49,393 nt of DNA from Methylobacterium sp. Leaf104 (GCF_001422885.1 NZ_LMMZ01000010.1:1-49393), one strand, 5' to 3'. Shown: positions 1-7,912, counted from the first letter of the stretch. The notes: a model not told the origin generated them from the letters alone. Made by a program: numbers and translations.

Positions 1-95
1 TCTGGTACATCGAGAACCAGAGCCTGCGCCTCGACATCCAGATCCTCGTGCGCACCGTCCTGGCCGAAATCACGCGCCGAACCAACGCGTTCTGA
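1..95 (+). CDS. C-terminal end of a polyprenyl-phosphate sugar transferase (partial)
   Basis: Only the last 30 codons are inside the window, read from base 3 to the TGA at 93-95. The tail begins WYIENQSLRLDIQIL, which matches the conserved end of bacterial undecaprenyl-phosphate sugar phosphotransferases (WcaJ/ExoY type, usually YIENWSLWLDLKIL). These inner-membrane enzymes load the first sugar phosphate onto the lipid carrier for exopolysaccharide synthesis. The W of the usual ENWSLW is Q and R here. The gene starts left of the window, so its length and partners cannot be judged. Confidence 0.7.
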   Translation, partial: WYIENQSLRLDIQILVRTVLAEITRRTNAF

Positions 96-254
96 GCGGA
101 TCCTCACGCCCGGCCCGAGCATCGCCCGACATCCCGGCCGCGCGCCGACGCGACCGGCCGGACGTCTCCGAAGCCGGACTTCACCAAGCCGGCGCGATCA
201 CGATATGCTGGCCTGCAGCCGACTCACGACCCGCCTTCACGCAGAGCGCCCTCG

Positions 255-551
255 ATGCACGCCTCCCACGCCTTCGGCGCCAAGTTCGAGTCCCTCCGCG
301 GGGCGATCCGGCGGAACGTTCAGGTCGTCCGTCTGGCCGCCGCCGTGGAGATGAGCAAGCCGCGCACGCGCGGCACCGGCTACGCGCTCCTCGCCGTGGG
401 CGTCGCGCTCGGGGTCCTGATCTCGTTCCTGCTCCAGTTTCTCGCCGTCCTGGTGATGATCGCGCTGGGCTACGCGCTGGGCTACGCGGCCCGCTCCTAC
501 GTCTCCAAGCGTCGCCGGGACCGCTTCATCCAGGAACGCCTGATGCGCTGA
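255..551 (+). CDS. Small membrane protein, function unknown
   Basis: This 98-residue protein has a basic N-terminal part of about 40 residues, one or two hydrophobic segments (about residues 42-80, GYALLAVGVALGVLISF then LAVLVMIALGYALGYAA), and a strongly basic C-terminus with KRRRDRF. That pattern suggests an inner-membrane protein with cytoplasmic basic ends. I recognise no family. The ATG at 255 has only a weak ribosome binding site, and a second ATG at 351 (MSKPRTRG) could be the true start. It stands alone, about 160 bp after the sugar transferase. Confidence 0.55.
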   Translation: MHASHAFGAKFESLRGAIRRNVQVVRLAAAVEMSKPRTRGTGYALLAVGVALGVLISFLLQFLAVLVMIALGYALGYAARSYVSKRRRDRFIQERLMR

Positions 552-1333
552 TCCGCTCGCGCGGAACGCTCGTCGGAAAAGGAGGAGGGCGGAGCGGCCA
601 GGTTGCCCATCCCGCCACCACTCAGAACGTCGACCTCGAAGGCGCGAAGCAGGGTTGATCGGCCGACGATCAGGTGGCCCTGTTGCGCGCGCCCGAACGC
701 ACTGCCAACCCGCAATGCCCGGCGGGCGACGCCGCCCGCCGCGGCGGCACCGATGATCCCGGCGCCGGATGCGGGCGCGACGGCTGGCCATTCGCCCGCC
801 GAAAGTCGAGGCCCCGCTCCGCGTTCTACCAATCGACCGCGAGTGAGGCCAGCCGCCGGCGGATCGATCCCGGCTTGCCCGTCTCAGAGAGGGCGGGAGG
901 CGCGCATGCGGACCAGTTCCATCGCCGCGAGAGCCATGGGGATGCCGATGAGGGCGAGGGCGAAGAAGAGAGACATGCGGGACCGTCCGATGCGTCGGTT
1001 CGAGGCAGGCTGCTCGGGTCCGGGCGACGAGCCAGAGGCCGGATCCTGCCCAGGGATCAGCGTCAACGCCGGACCGGGGGAGAGGGTTTCGCGCACGCCC
1101 CGGCCTCGGCGCGGAGGGCCGACGGGCATGCCGCCGGGACCGGGTGCGCGTACATCCGGCGTCACCCGATCCGGCGGCATGGCCGTCGCCGGTCAGGCGC
1201 CGCGAGGCCGCCACCGGCTTGATCGGACCCTGACGCATCATGGTTAAGGATCGATGACGGCGCGGGAGGACCGAACGCCCGGCCACGCGCCAAACGCCGC
1301 AGAGCCTGACAGCCGGTCGATGCCGCACGCCAT
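552..1333. other. 782-bp stretch without a convincing gene
   Basis: Open frames here are long on both strands because the DNA is GC-rich, but none shows a recognisable family together with a good ribosome binding site. A purine-rich GGAGGAGG at 581-588 is not followed by a plausible protein. The best coding candidate is the 30-codon minus-strand frame at 884-976, listed separately. Confidence 0.5.
884..976 (-). CDS. Possible 30-residue single-pass membrane peptide
   Basis: The ATG at 974-976 opens a short frame starting MSLFFALALIGIPMALAAME and ending in a basic tail, that is, one hydrophobic helix with a positive C-terminus. This is the usual look of a small bacterial membrane peptide. The upstream sequence offers only a weak GGACGG motif as a ribosome binding site. 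The frame stays open upstream to 1180, but that extension is Pro/Gly/Arg-rich and looks non-coding. It could be chance. Confidence 0.25.
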   Translation of the reverse strand: MSLFFALALIGIPMALAAMELVRMRASRPL

Positions 1334-1585
1334 ATGGTGGGCATGTCCGATCGGGCCGCCGAAACGCGCACCCTCCTGATGAACCTCGCCCGGAACCTGC
1401 GCGCCGCCCGGCTGCGCCTCGGCCTGCCCCTCGAAGACCTCGCCTACCTCGCGGAGGTCGAGATCTCGACGATCCAGGCCGTGGAGCGGGGCGAGGGCGA
1501 CGCCGTCGACCTCGCGGCCCTCGGCCGGCTGGCCTGGGCGCTCGGCGTCACGCCCGACGACCTGATCGCACCGCCGGGCGGATAG
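1334..1585 (+). CDS. XRE-family helix-turn-helix regulator
   Basis: An 83-residue protein that is almost entirely one Cro/CI-type helix-turn-helix domain (residues about 15-75). The features are NLRAARLRLGLPLEDLA as first helices, the recognition-helix region EISTIQAVERGE, and a closing LAWALGVTPDDLI. Such single-domain proteins bind operator DNA as dimers. Two in-frame ATGs (1334 and 1343) are possible and neither has a clear ribosome binding site, so the first three residues are uncertain. Neighbours give no hint of its target. Confidence 0.75.
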   Translation: MVGMSDRAAETRTLLMNLARNLRAARLRLGLPLEDLAYLAEVEISTIQAVERGEGDAVDLAALGRLAWALGVTPDDLIAPPGG

Positions 1586-1687
1586 GCCCGGCCATCAGGC
1601 TCCGTAGAGCGGCGGCCGGCCACTTCAAGAATGTCGCCTGCGATCAAGCTTTGCTATTCGCCCCAGACGAGGACGGGACGAGGACGA

Positions 1688-1957
1688 ATGGCGGCAGAGA
1701 TCGACAGGCGGGTGAGCGGCATCCGGGCGAGCGACTCGCGGGCGATGCGCCTGCGCCGGCTCTGGCGGAGCCAGGACGCCACGCTGCGGTCCAGCGGGCT
1801 CGCCCTCGGCCGGCCGGTTCTAGCCACGATCCGGCCGGCCATGGCGGGGCCGGAGGCGTCCGAAGTCCCGGCGCGCGGGCTCACGGCCCGCGAACTCATC
1901 AACATGGCCCGCGCAGCGCGGCGCGACGGTGCGGACCCGACCGGCGCCGATCCCTGA
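1688..1957 (+). CDS. Hypothetical protein, basic, 89 residues
   Basis: I chose the ATG at 1688 (MAAEIDRRVSG) because GAGGACGA sits just before it; the open frame extends back to 1631. The protein is rich in Arg and Ala, has no membrane segment, and ends with a short helix-like stretch LTARELINMARAARRDGADP. No family is recognised. It is followed 70 bp later by the DUF2171 gene on the same strand and may be co-transcribed with it. Confidence 0.4.
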   Translation: MAAEIDRRVSGIRASDSRAMRLRRLWRSQDATLRSSGLALGRPVLATIRPAMAGPEASEVPARGLTARELINMARAARRDGADPTGADP

Positions 1958-2027
1958 CGCAGCCCCGTCCGGCGGCTGGAACACCGCCACGCCGCTCCCG
2001 TTGACCTCGCAACAGGGAGTGATGCCG

Positions 2028-2261
2028 ATGGTCGATGTCTCGCAGATCAAGGAACATGCCGACGTCGTCGGTTCGGACGGTGCGCATGTCGGCACGGTCG
2101 ATCACGTCGACAAGGGCGAGATCAAGCTGACGAAGAAGGACCCGGAGGCGGGCGGCCTCCACCACTTTATCCCGGTGGATTTCGTCCAGTCCGTCGAGGG
2201 CGACACCGTGCGGCTCGACCGCTCGGCCGAGGAGGTCAAGCGGGAATGGTCGACCTCCTGA
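2028..2261 (+). CDS. DUF2171 family protein
   Basis: The sequence starting MVDVSQIKEHADVVGSDG, followed by GTVDHVDKGEIKLTKKDPEAGG and HHFIPVDFVQSV, is the hallmark of DUF2171, a small PRC-barrel-like family common in alphaproteobacteria and often near stress genes. The biochemical role is unknown. The start at 2028 is preferred over the ATG at 2022 because AGGGAG at 2014-2019 lies eight bases before 2028 but too close to 2022. The length (77 residues) is normal for the family. Confidence 0.8.
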   Translation: MVDVSQIKEHADVVGSDGAHVGTVDHVDKGEIKLTKKDPEAGGLHHFIPVDFVQSVEGDTVRLDRSAEEVKREWSTS

Positions 2262-2339
2262 TCGCCCTACGCCGCTTCGCCGAGTCCGCGGGCGACCGGG
2301 CCCGCGCATCCGTGGCGCCGACCCGAAGGAGGAGAACGC

Positions 2340-2624
2340 ATGGCTGACGTCATCACGGGTGATTTCGGCACGAGCCGGGAGGCCCTGGCGGGCCTGGAGC
2401 GCGTCTTCGGAGATGCCGCCGGCCTGCGCGTCGGCCTGCGCCGCATCGAGGCGCCGCACGGCGACGAGCTTCAGATCACGGTCGGTGCGCAGGCCTTGTC
2501 GGTTCCGCGGCCCGTGGCCGTCGTGCTGGCCAACGCCGCGGGCGAGGACGAGGCGGACCGCATCGGCAAGGCCGTCCTCGAAGCGCTTCGGTTGTCCGAG
2601 GGGCTGCGACCAGACCGGTACTGA
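2340..2624 (+). CDS. Hypothetical protein, 94 residues
   Basis: The ATG at 2340 follows an excellent ribosome binding site (AAGGAGGAG, eight bases upstream), so this is very probably a real gene. The protein starts MADVITGDFGTSREALAGLE, is soluble and mixed alpha/beta in appearance, and has an acidic ANAAGEDEADRIGKAVLEAL helix near the end. I recognise no family. It follows the DUF2171 gene by 78 bp and precedes a terminator. Confidence 0.65.
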   Translation: MADVITGDFGTSREALAGLERVFGDAAGLRVGLRRIEAPHGDELQITVGAQALSVPRPVAVVLANAAGEDEADRIGKAVLEALRLSEGLRPDRY

Positions 2625-2734
2625 ACAGGGTTCGCCGATCAGGCTCCGTTTTTCTTCTTGCCAGCCACCGCGAGAACGGCTTTCATCTTCGCGCTGCCCG
2701 TGCTGGTCCTCGGGTGATTTGCAACAACCTTCGG

Positions 2735-2766
2735 CGCCCGCGGCCCACCGGCCTGCGGGCGTTCTT
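2735..2766 (+). terminator. Rho-independent terminator
   Basis: CGCCCGC (2735-2741) plus GGCC pairs with GGCC plus GCGGGCG (2755-2761) around a CACC loop, with one bulged T at 2754. The stem is followed by TTCTT. It would end the plus-strand transcript of the small genes at 1334-2624 and shield the convergent ABC operon. Confidence 0.6.
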
Positions 2767-2852
2767 GTCTCCGGATGGCGAATCGCCGGAGGGCAGATCC
2801 ATGGCCCGGAACGTCCGGGGCCGGACCCCGACTTTCCGACGGCGACGCTCCC

Positions 2853-3647
2853 TCAGTCCACCGCCGTGCCGTGCAGCTCCGCGCTGGTGAAGCGCTGCTG
2901 CTCGGCCATCACCAGCCCGGCGAGTTCCCGCTTCAGGGCGTTGAACTCGCCCGAAGCGGTGTCGCGCGGCCGCGGGATCTCCACCGTGATGTCGCGCTTG
3001 ATGCGCCCCGGCCGGTAGGTCATCACCAGGATGCGGTCGGCGAGGTAGATCGCCTCCTCGATGGAGTGGGTGACGAAGATCACCGTCTTGCGGTACTCGG
3101 CCCAGATCCGGAGGAGCTCGTCCTGCAGGGTGCGCCGGGTCAGGGCGTCGAGGGCTCCGAAGGGCTCGTCCATCAGCATCACCGGCGGGTCGAGGGCCAG
3201 GATGCGGGCGATGGCCACGCGCTGGCGCATGCCGCCGGAGAGGTCCTTCGGATAGCGCTTGCGGAAATCCGACAGGCCCAGGGTCGCCACGATGCGGTCC
3301 ACCGTGACCGTGGCGTCGGCGCGGGGCACGCCCCGGATGTCGAGGCCGAAGCGGACGTTGTCCTCCACGTTCATCCAGGGGAACAGGGCATATTCCTGGA
3401 AGACCATGCCCCGGTCCGGCCCCGGCTCGGTGACGGGGCGCCCGCCCATGGTAATCCGCCCTTCGCTCAGCGGCGTGAAGCCCGCGATGGCGTTGAGCAG
3501 GGTGGACTTGCCGCAGCCGGACGGCCCGAGCAGGCAGAGGAACTGCCCCTCCGGCACCGTCGCGGAGATGTCGTCCAGCGCCGGCACGGCGCCGGCTCCC
3601 GTCCCGAAGACCTTGCTGGCCCGGGCGATCTCGATCTGCGCCGACAT
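2853..3647 (-). CDS. ABC transporter ATP-binding protein, NitT/TauT (SsuB/TauB) type
   Basis: A 264-residue cytoplasmic ATPase that powers the importer formed with the next two genes. Visible motifs are Walker A GPSGCGKST (residues 41-49), a Q-loop region MVFQEYALFPW, the ABC signature LSGGMRQR, Walker B VMLMDEPFGALD and the switch histidine in IFVTHSIEEA. This set matches nitrate/sulfonate/taurine-type ATPases. I used the ATG at 3645-3647; an upstream TTG at 3672 would overlap the permease gene. The gene lies 16 bp after the permease stop and is last in the operon. Confidence 0.9.
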   Translation of the reverse strand: MSAQIEIARASKVFGTGAGAVPALDDISATVPEGQFLCLLGPSGCGKSTLLNAIAGFTPLSEGRITMGGRPVTEPGPDRGMVFQEYALFPWMNVEDNVRFGLDIRGVPRADATVTVDRIVATLGLSDFRKRYPKDLSGGMRQRVAIARILALDPPVMLMDEPFGALDALTRRTLQDELLRIWAEYRKTVIFVTHSIEEAIYLADRILVMTYRPGRIKRDITVEIPRPRDTASGEFNALKRELAGLVMAEQQRFTSAELHGTAVD

Positions 3648-3663
3648 GGTGAGGCGTCCCGGT

Positions 3664-4467
3664 TCAGCGTTCAAGGCCGCGATGCCAGCGCAGGAGGTGG
3701 TCGTTGAGGCGCGACATCGCCCCGTCGATGATGAGGCCGAGGATGCCGATGGTGAGCATGCCGCCGATGATCTTGTCGGACCACATGTATTCGCGGGCCT
3801 CCAGAATGCGGTAGCCGAGCCCGTCCGAGACCGCGATCATCTCGGCCACGATCACCACGATGAAGGCGGTGCCGATGCCGATCCGCATGCCGGCGAGCAC
3901 GAAGGGGCTCGCCGCCGGCAGGATCACCCGGCGGAACATGGTCCAGGAATTGGCCCCGAGGTTGCGGGCCGCCCGGATGTAGATCGAATCCACCTGCCGC
4001 ACCCCCGCGATGGTGTTGACCAGGACCGGGAAGAAGGTGCCCAGCGCGATCAGGAACAGGGCCGGCGGGTTGCCGAGTCCGAACCAGACGATGGCGAGCG
4101 GGATGTAGGCGATGGGCGGGATCGGCCGCAGGATCTGGAGCAGGGGGTTGAACAGCGCATAGAGCCGGTCGCTGGTGCCGAGGAGGAGGCCCACCGGCAC
4201 CGCGAGGCCGGCGCCGACGCAGAAGCCCATGATCACGCGGGTGAGGCTCGCCACGGCGTCGTGCGGCATCTCTCCGGAGAACATCCAGTGCCAGTAGCTC
4301 TCGGTGGCCGGATCGTAGGGCAGGCCGGGCAGAAGTCCGGAATACCACTTCATCGCCACCGCACTCGGCGGCGGCAGCACGACGGGGGAGAACACCCCCA
4401 CCCGGCTGAGGATCTCCCACAGCACGAGTAGGACCAGGGGGACGATGGCGCCGCGAAGCCGGTTCAT
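3664..4467 (-). CDS. ABC transporter permease, NitT/TauT (SsuC/TauC) type
   Basis: A 267-residue inner-membrane protein with about six hydrophobic helices. The coupling loop contains RAARNLGANSWTMFRRVILPAA, the EAA-type motif that docks onto the ATPase. The segment LRPIPPIAYIPLAIVWFGLG is typical of sulfonate/nitrate/taurine permeases. The chosen ATG (4465-4467, MNRLRGAIVP) lies just after the binding-protein stop; the frame upstream of it overlaps that gene. The substrate cannot be read from the permease. Confidence 0.9.
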   Translation of the reverse strand: MNRLRGAIVPLVLLVLWEILSRVGVFSPVVLPPPSAVAMKWYSGLLPGLPYDPATESYWHWMFSGEMPHDAVASLTRVIMGFCVGAGLAVPVGLLLGTSDRLYALFNPLLQILRPIPPIAYIPLAIVWFGLGNPPALFLIALGTFFPVLVNTIAGVRQVDSIYIRAARNLGANSWTMFRRVILPAASPFVLAGMRIGIGTAFIVVIVAEMIAVSDGLGYRILEAREYMWSDKIIGGMLTIGILGLIIDGAMSRLNDHLLRWHRGLER

Positions 4468-4475
4468 GCTGGCGC

Positions 4476-5468
4476 TCAGTTCGTCTTGAGTTCGGCCTTG
4501 GCCTTTTCGAGCAGGTCCGTCTTCACCCATTCGGCGTCGGATTTCGGCGGGTTGACCATCTTACCCAGCCCGTATTTCATCATGTAGTCGGTCGTGGTCT
4601 GCATGTGCCCGGCCGGCACGTCGTAGGTATACTTGGCGTTGGCCATGCCGTCGCGAAAATCCTGGCTCGAGAGCTGGCCCTTGAACACGGTCTCGCGGAC
4701 GTACTTCTCGGCCAGCGCCGGGTCGTCGATGAAGGCCTTGGTGGCGGCCACGAACAGCTTGAGCACCTTGGCGGCGACCTCGGGACGCTCGTTGTACATC
4801 TTCTCGGTCATCACCAGGGGGCGCACCGGCACCCCGATGGGGGTGTCGTAGGGCTTGACCACCTCGGTGGCGTAGCCGGCGCTGATGGCCTGGGTCGATT
4901 GCGGCTCGCTCTGGCAGATCACGTCGACGTATTTCTGCGACAGGGCCTGGTTCAGGTCGGCGTAGTTGTTGAAGTAGATCAGTTGCACGTCCTTGCCGGC
5001 CCGCTCGGACCAGGTCATCCCGTGCTTGTCGAGTTCGGCCAGCAGCATCAGGTCCTGGGTGCCGCCGCGGACCGTGGCGACCTTGAGGCCCTTCACGTCC
5101 TTCAGGGTCTTGACGCTGTCGAGGTCGGGCCGGCGCAGGATGCGCACGCCGCCATTGGCGAAGCCTGCCACCACGTAGAGCTTCACGCCGTTGCCGCGCG
5201 CGGCCACCGCGCCGTCGGCGCCGGAGGCGGAGATGTCGATCTGGTCCACCGCCATGGCGGGGTAGATGTCGGCGCCCTTGGCGAAGACCTTCTCGTCGAT
5301 CTTCAGGCCGAATTTCGGGGCGATCTCCTTCATGTAGGAGATGGCGCCGTAATGGGCGAATTTCAGGTTGCCGAGGCGCACCACGTCCTCGGCCCGGGCG
5401 CTGCCGAGGGCTCCCAGGGTCGCGAGAACGAGCAGGGCGGCGCGCGTGGTCGCGTGGCGCTTGAACAT
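4476..5468 (-). CDS. ABC transporter periplasmic substrate-binding protein (NMT1/TauA-like)
   Basis: A 330-residue protein with a Sec signal peptide (MFKRHATTRAALLVLATLG, cleavage probably after SARA). The mature part, beginning EDVVRLGNLKFAHYGAI, follows the two-lobe SsuA/TauA/THI5 fold; VATVRGGTQDLMLLAEL fits the region that reads the ligand. The start has a strong GGAGG site. It is first in the importer operon and diverges from a four-gene hydroxy-acid enzyme set, so the ligand is probably the substrate of those enzymes. That link is inferred from position only. Confidence 0.88.
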   Translation of the reverse strand: MFKRHATTRAALLVLATLGALGSARAEDVVRLGNLKFAHYGAISYMKEIAPKFGLKIDEKVFAKGADIYPAMAVDQIDISASGADGAVAARGNGVKLYVVAGFANGGVRILRRPDLDSVKTLKDVKGLKVATVRGGTQDLMLLAELDKHGMTWSERAGKDVQLIYFNNYADLNQALSQKYVDVICQSEPQSTQAISAGYATEVVKPYDTPIGVPVRPLVMTEKMYNERPEVAAKVLKLFVAATKAFIDDPALAEKYVRETVFKGQLSSQDFRDGMANAKYTYDVPAGHMQTTTDYMMKYGLGKMVNPPKSDAEWVKTDLLEKAKAELKTN

Positions 5469-5534
5469 CGGTGTCCTCCGGTCGCGGGTCGTGTCGCCCA
5501 CTTCGTCCGACGGGAAAACGGTCGGTACGCGGTT

Positions 5535-5548
5535 GAATAAGCGTATTC
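5535..5548. promoter_or_regulatory. Inverted repeat between divergent transporter and enzyme genes
   Basis: GAATA-AGCG-TATTC is a perfect 5-bp inverted repeat with a 4-bp spacer, in the AT-richest part of the 114-bp divergent intergenic region. It lies 35 bp before the 5583 start and 66 bp before the 5468 start, a position suited to an operator controlling both arms. A second arrangement, TACGC (5526-5530) with GCGTA (5541-5545), overlaps it. No regulator gene lies beside it, so the protein is unknown. Confidence 0.35.
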
Positions 5549-5582
5549 TGGATTCGAAAGTAAACCCGCCGGGGAGAGAGTT

Positions 5583-6521
5583 TTGACAGCCATTGAAACG
5601 GATGAAATTCAGCGGGTCACCGTGCTGGGCTGCGGCACCCTGGGCGCCAGCTGGGCGGCCCTGTTCCTCGCCCACGGGCTCGACGTGGCGGCCTGCGATC
5701 CGGCACCCGGGTTCGAGGCGGGCGCCGCCCGCGCGATCGAGGCGGCGCGGGCGCAGCTGGCCGAGCTCGGCCTGAGCGGGCAGGGGTCCCTCCGCTTCCA
5801 CGACCGCCTGGAGGACGCACTCGCCGGCACCGGCTTCGTGCAGGAGAACGCGCCGGAGAACGAGGCGGTCAAGCGCGCGCTGCTGGCCGAGGTCGATCGC
5901 CTGCTGCCTCCCGCGATCCTCGTCGCGTCGAGCACCTCGGCGATGCTGCGCAGCGCCCTCGTGGCGGATTGCGCCCGGCCCGAGCGGATCCTGGTGGCGC
6001 ACCCGTTCCACCCGCCCCACCTCGTACCCCTGGTGGAGATTGTGGCCGGCGAGGCCGCGGTGGCGGCGCGGGCGGCCGCCTTCTACGCCCGGCTCGGGCG
6101 CCGGCCGGTGGTGCTCACCCGCGAGATGCCGGGCCACATCGCCAACCGCCTCGCCTCGGCCCTCTACCGGGAGGCCGTCAACCTCGTGGCCGAAGGAGTG
6201 GCGAGCGTGGCCGACATCGACGCCGCCCTGTGCAACGGCCCCGGCCTGCGCTGGGCCGCGATGGGGCCGCACATGACCTATCATCTCGGCGGCGGGGAGG
6301 GCGGCATCCGGCACTATCTCGACCATCTCGGCCCCAGCCAGGTCCGGCGCTGGGCCAGCCTCGGGACGCCGGAACTGACCGAGGCCGTGAAGGACCGGAT
6401 CGTGGCCGGGATCGAGGCGGAGGCCGCCGGCCGCTCGCTCGCGGTCCTGGCGGAGCGCCGCGACCGCGCCCTCATCGAGATCCTCAAGGCCCGCACGGAG
6501 GTGGCCGGGCACGACCCCTGA
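5583..6521 (+). CDS. 3-hydroxyacyl-CoA dehydrogenase family protein (carnitine/gulonate 3-dehydrogenase-like)
   Basis: A 312-residue NAD-dependent dehydrogenase. The N-terminal Rossmann motif is VLGCGTLGASWAALFLAHG (glycines 16, 18, 21). The catalytic region AHPFHPPHLVPLVEIV supplies a His (141) and Glu (153) aligned with the His-Glu pair of 3-hydroxyacyl-CoA dehydrogenases; NRLASALYREAVNLV starts the C-terminal dimer domain. The single short C-terminal domain and HPFHPP motif suit the L-carnitine or L-gulonate 3-dehydrogenase branch, which oxidises free 3-hydroxy acids. Start is TTG at 5583, with GGGGAGAGAG upstream. It is first of four same-strand enzyme genes. Confidence 0.82.
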   Translation: MTAIETDEIQRVTVLGCGTLGASWAALFLAHGLDVAACDPAPGFEAGAARAIEAARAQLAELGLSGQGSLRFHDRLEDALAGTGFVQENAPENEAVKRALLAEVDRLLPPAILVASSTSAMLRSALVADCARPERILVAHPFHPPHLVPLVEIVAGEAAVAARAAAFYARLGRRPVVLTREMPGHIANRLASALYREAVNLVAEGVASVADIDAALCNGPGLRWAAMGPHMTYHLGGGEGGIRHYLDHLGPSQVRRWASLGTPELTEAVKDRIVAGIEAEAAGRSLAVLAERRDRALIEILKARTEVAGHDP

Positions 6522-6583
6522 GCCGGCGCCGGCGCACGACGAGCGATCCCCGATCCACCCCCATCCCCGAAGGCAGCCAGAGC

Positions 6584-7579
6584 GTGAGCGCATCCCGGCC
6601 CGACCGATCGCCCGGCCTCAGCCCCCTGGTGGTCCTCACCAATCCCATCCACCCGGACGCCGTCGCCCTGCTCTCGGGCGCGGCCCGGGTGGTCACCGCC
6701 GCGGACACCCGGCCCGAGACCCTGCGGGTCCTGGCGGCCGAGGCGGCGGGCCTGATCGTGCGGGCGCAGCTGCCCGACGACATCCTCGACCATGCGCCGC
6801 ACCTGCGCGGCATCGTCCGCCACGGCGTCGGGCTCGACTTCGTGCCCCTGGAGGCGGCGACCGCCCGCGGCATCCCGGTGGCCAACCTGCCGGGCAGCAA
6901 CACCCGGGCGGTGGCCGAGTACGTCTTCGCGGCCCTGCTCCACCTGCGCCGGCGGCTCGGCCCCCTGGACCGGACCCTGCGCGAGAGCGGCTGGCTCCCG
7001 GCGAAATCCCTGGCGAGCGATCTCGGCGAGATCGGCGCGACGACGATCGGCATCCTCGGCACCGGCGGGATCGGCCGCCGCGTCGCCGCCATCGCCCGGC
7101 ACGGCTTCGGCATGCGGGTGCTCGGCCATTCCCGCAGCGGCGGCACCGCCGGCGGCCTGATCGAGCCGGTGGACCGCGAGACCCTGTTTTCCGGAAGCGA
7201 CGCCGTCGTCGTCGCCTGCCCGCTGACGCCCGAGACCCGCGGCCTCGTCGATGCCGGGCTGATCGGCCGGATGCGGCCCGACGCCGTGCTGATCAACGTG
7301 GCGCGCGGCCCCATCGTGCGGGACGAGGCCCTCGCGGCGGCCCTGCGGGCCGGAGCGATCGGGGGTGCGGCCCTCGACGTGTTCGCGACCCAGCCGCTGC
7401 CCGCGGACCATCCCTACTTCGCCTGCCCGAACCTGCTCCTGACCCCGCACGTCGCCGGCACCAGCGCCGAGAGCCTGCGGGTGATGGGCCTCGGGGCCGC
7501 CGAGGCGATGCTGTGCATCCTGCGCGGCGCCGAGCCGCCGAACCTCGTCAATCCGGAGGCCCTTCGGCGGAGGGACTGA
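6584..7579 (+). CDS. D-isomer-specific 2-hydroxyacid dehydrogenase family protein
   Basis: A 331-residue protein with both family domains: the catalytic domain (about 1-120 and 300-331) and a Rossmann domain with GILGTGGIGRRVAAIA (157-171). The catalytic Arg (241, INVARGPIV) and His (289, LTPHVAGTS) are present. The position normally held by the catalytic Glu (DVFxTEP) is Gln 270 here (DVFATQPLP). Members interconvert 2-hydroxy and 2-oxo acids with NAD(P)H. Start is GTG at 6584 with AAGG upstream, 62 bp after the previous gene. Substrate unknown. Confidence 0.85.
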   Translation: MSASRPDRSPGLSPLVVLTNPIHPDAVALLSGAARVVTAADTRPETLRVLAAEAAGLIVRAQLPDDILDHAPHLRGIVRHGVGLDFVPLEAATARGIPVANLPGSNTRAVAEYVFAALLHLRRRLGPLDRTLRESGWLPAKSLASDLGEIGATTIGILGTGGIGRRVAAIARHGFGMRVLGHSRSGGTAGGLIEPVDRETLFSGSDAVVVACPLTPETRGLVDAGLIGRMRPDAVLINVARGPIVRDEALAAALRAGAIGGAALDVFATQPLPADHPYFACPNLLLTPHVAGTSAESLRVMGLGAAEAMLCILRGAEPPNLVNPEALRRRD

Positions 7580-7912
7580 TCACGGCCGCTCGCTCGCGCA
7601 GCCGGGCCGCCGACGGTCCGTTCGCCCGGGCCGGCAGAACGTCGCCGGCCCCCGCTTATCGTCGCCTCCGCAAGCCTGTAGAACGGCCTTCCGCCGGAGG
7701 GAGGAACCGACCGCCCCCGGACCACGCCTCGACCGTCCGTCGGGAGCGATCGACGCGGAGGACATGGCCGATGGATCCCGGATTGCGCGCCACCGCCACG
7801 GCCCTGGCGGCCGCGGGCGCCCGGGTCGATGGCGGGATGATCCCGAGCGTCTGACGCGCGAGGCCCCGGCGCGGCCGCGCGGGGGCGAACAGGCCTTTCG
7901 ATGGAGGACACC
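7580..7912. other. 333-bp intergenic region inside the enzyme cluster
   Basis: No recognisable gene. A short plus frame at 7771-7854 (MDPGLRATATALAAAGARV, then a stop at 7854) is too short to assign and lacks a good ribosome binding site. It could be a remnant. The gap is long compared with the 22-62 bp spacings elsewhere in the cluster, so a promoter for the downstream pair (7913-10589) may lie here; I see no clear -35/-10. Confidence 0.4.

Noticed and set aside
497..832. Minus-strand frame whose middle part reads somewhat protein-like (GHLIVGRSTLLRAFEVDVL)
   Set aside because: No ribosome binding site, overlap with the end of the plus gene at 255-551, Arg-rich ends and no recognised family; open frames are expected by chance at this GC content.
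2306..2324. GCGGGC/GCCCGC small inverted repeat between the DUF2171 gene and the next gene
   Set aside because: Only a 6-bp GC stem with no T-tract; expected by chance in such sequence.
2624..2790. Short minus-strand frame ending in MKAVLAVAGKKKNGA
   Set aside because: It runs through the predicted terminator, has no good start signal, and upstream codons look random; a 15-residue peptide cannot be supported.
2853..5468. Assignment of the ABC importer as a taurine or aliphatic sulfonate system
   Set aside because: No TauD/SsuD-type desulfonating enzyme is nearby; the family match alone does not give the substrate, so no gene symbols were given.
4605..5540. Long plus-strand open frame opposite the substrate-binding protein
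   Set aside because: Gly/His/Val-rich antisense translation of a well-supported gene; a shadow frame caused by high GC at third positions.
6484..6584. Possible frameshifted continuation of the 3-hydroxyacid dehydrogenase into the next gene
   Set aside because: The downstream frame is open upstream of 6584, but the GTG start with its own AAGG site and the family-typical N-terminus show a separate gene.
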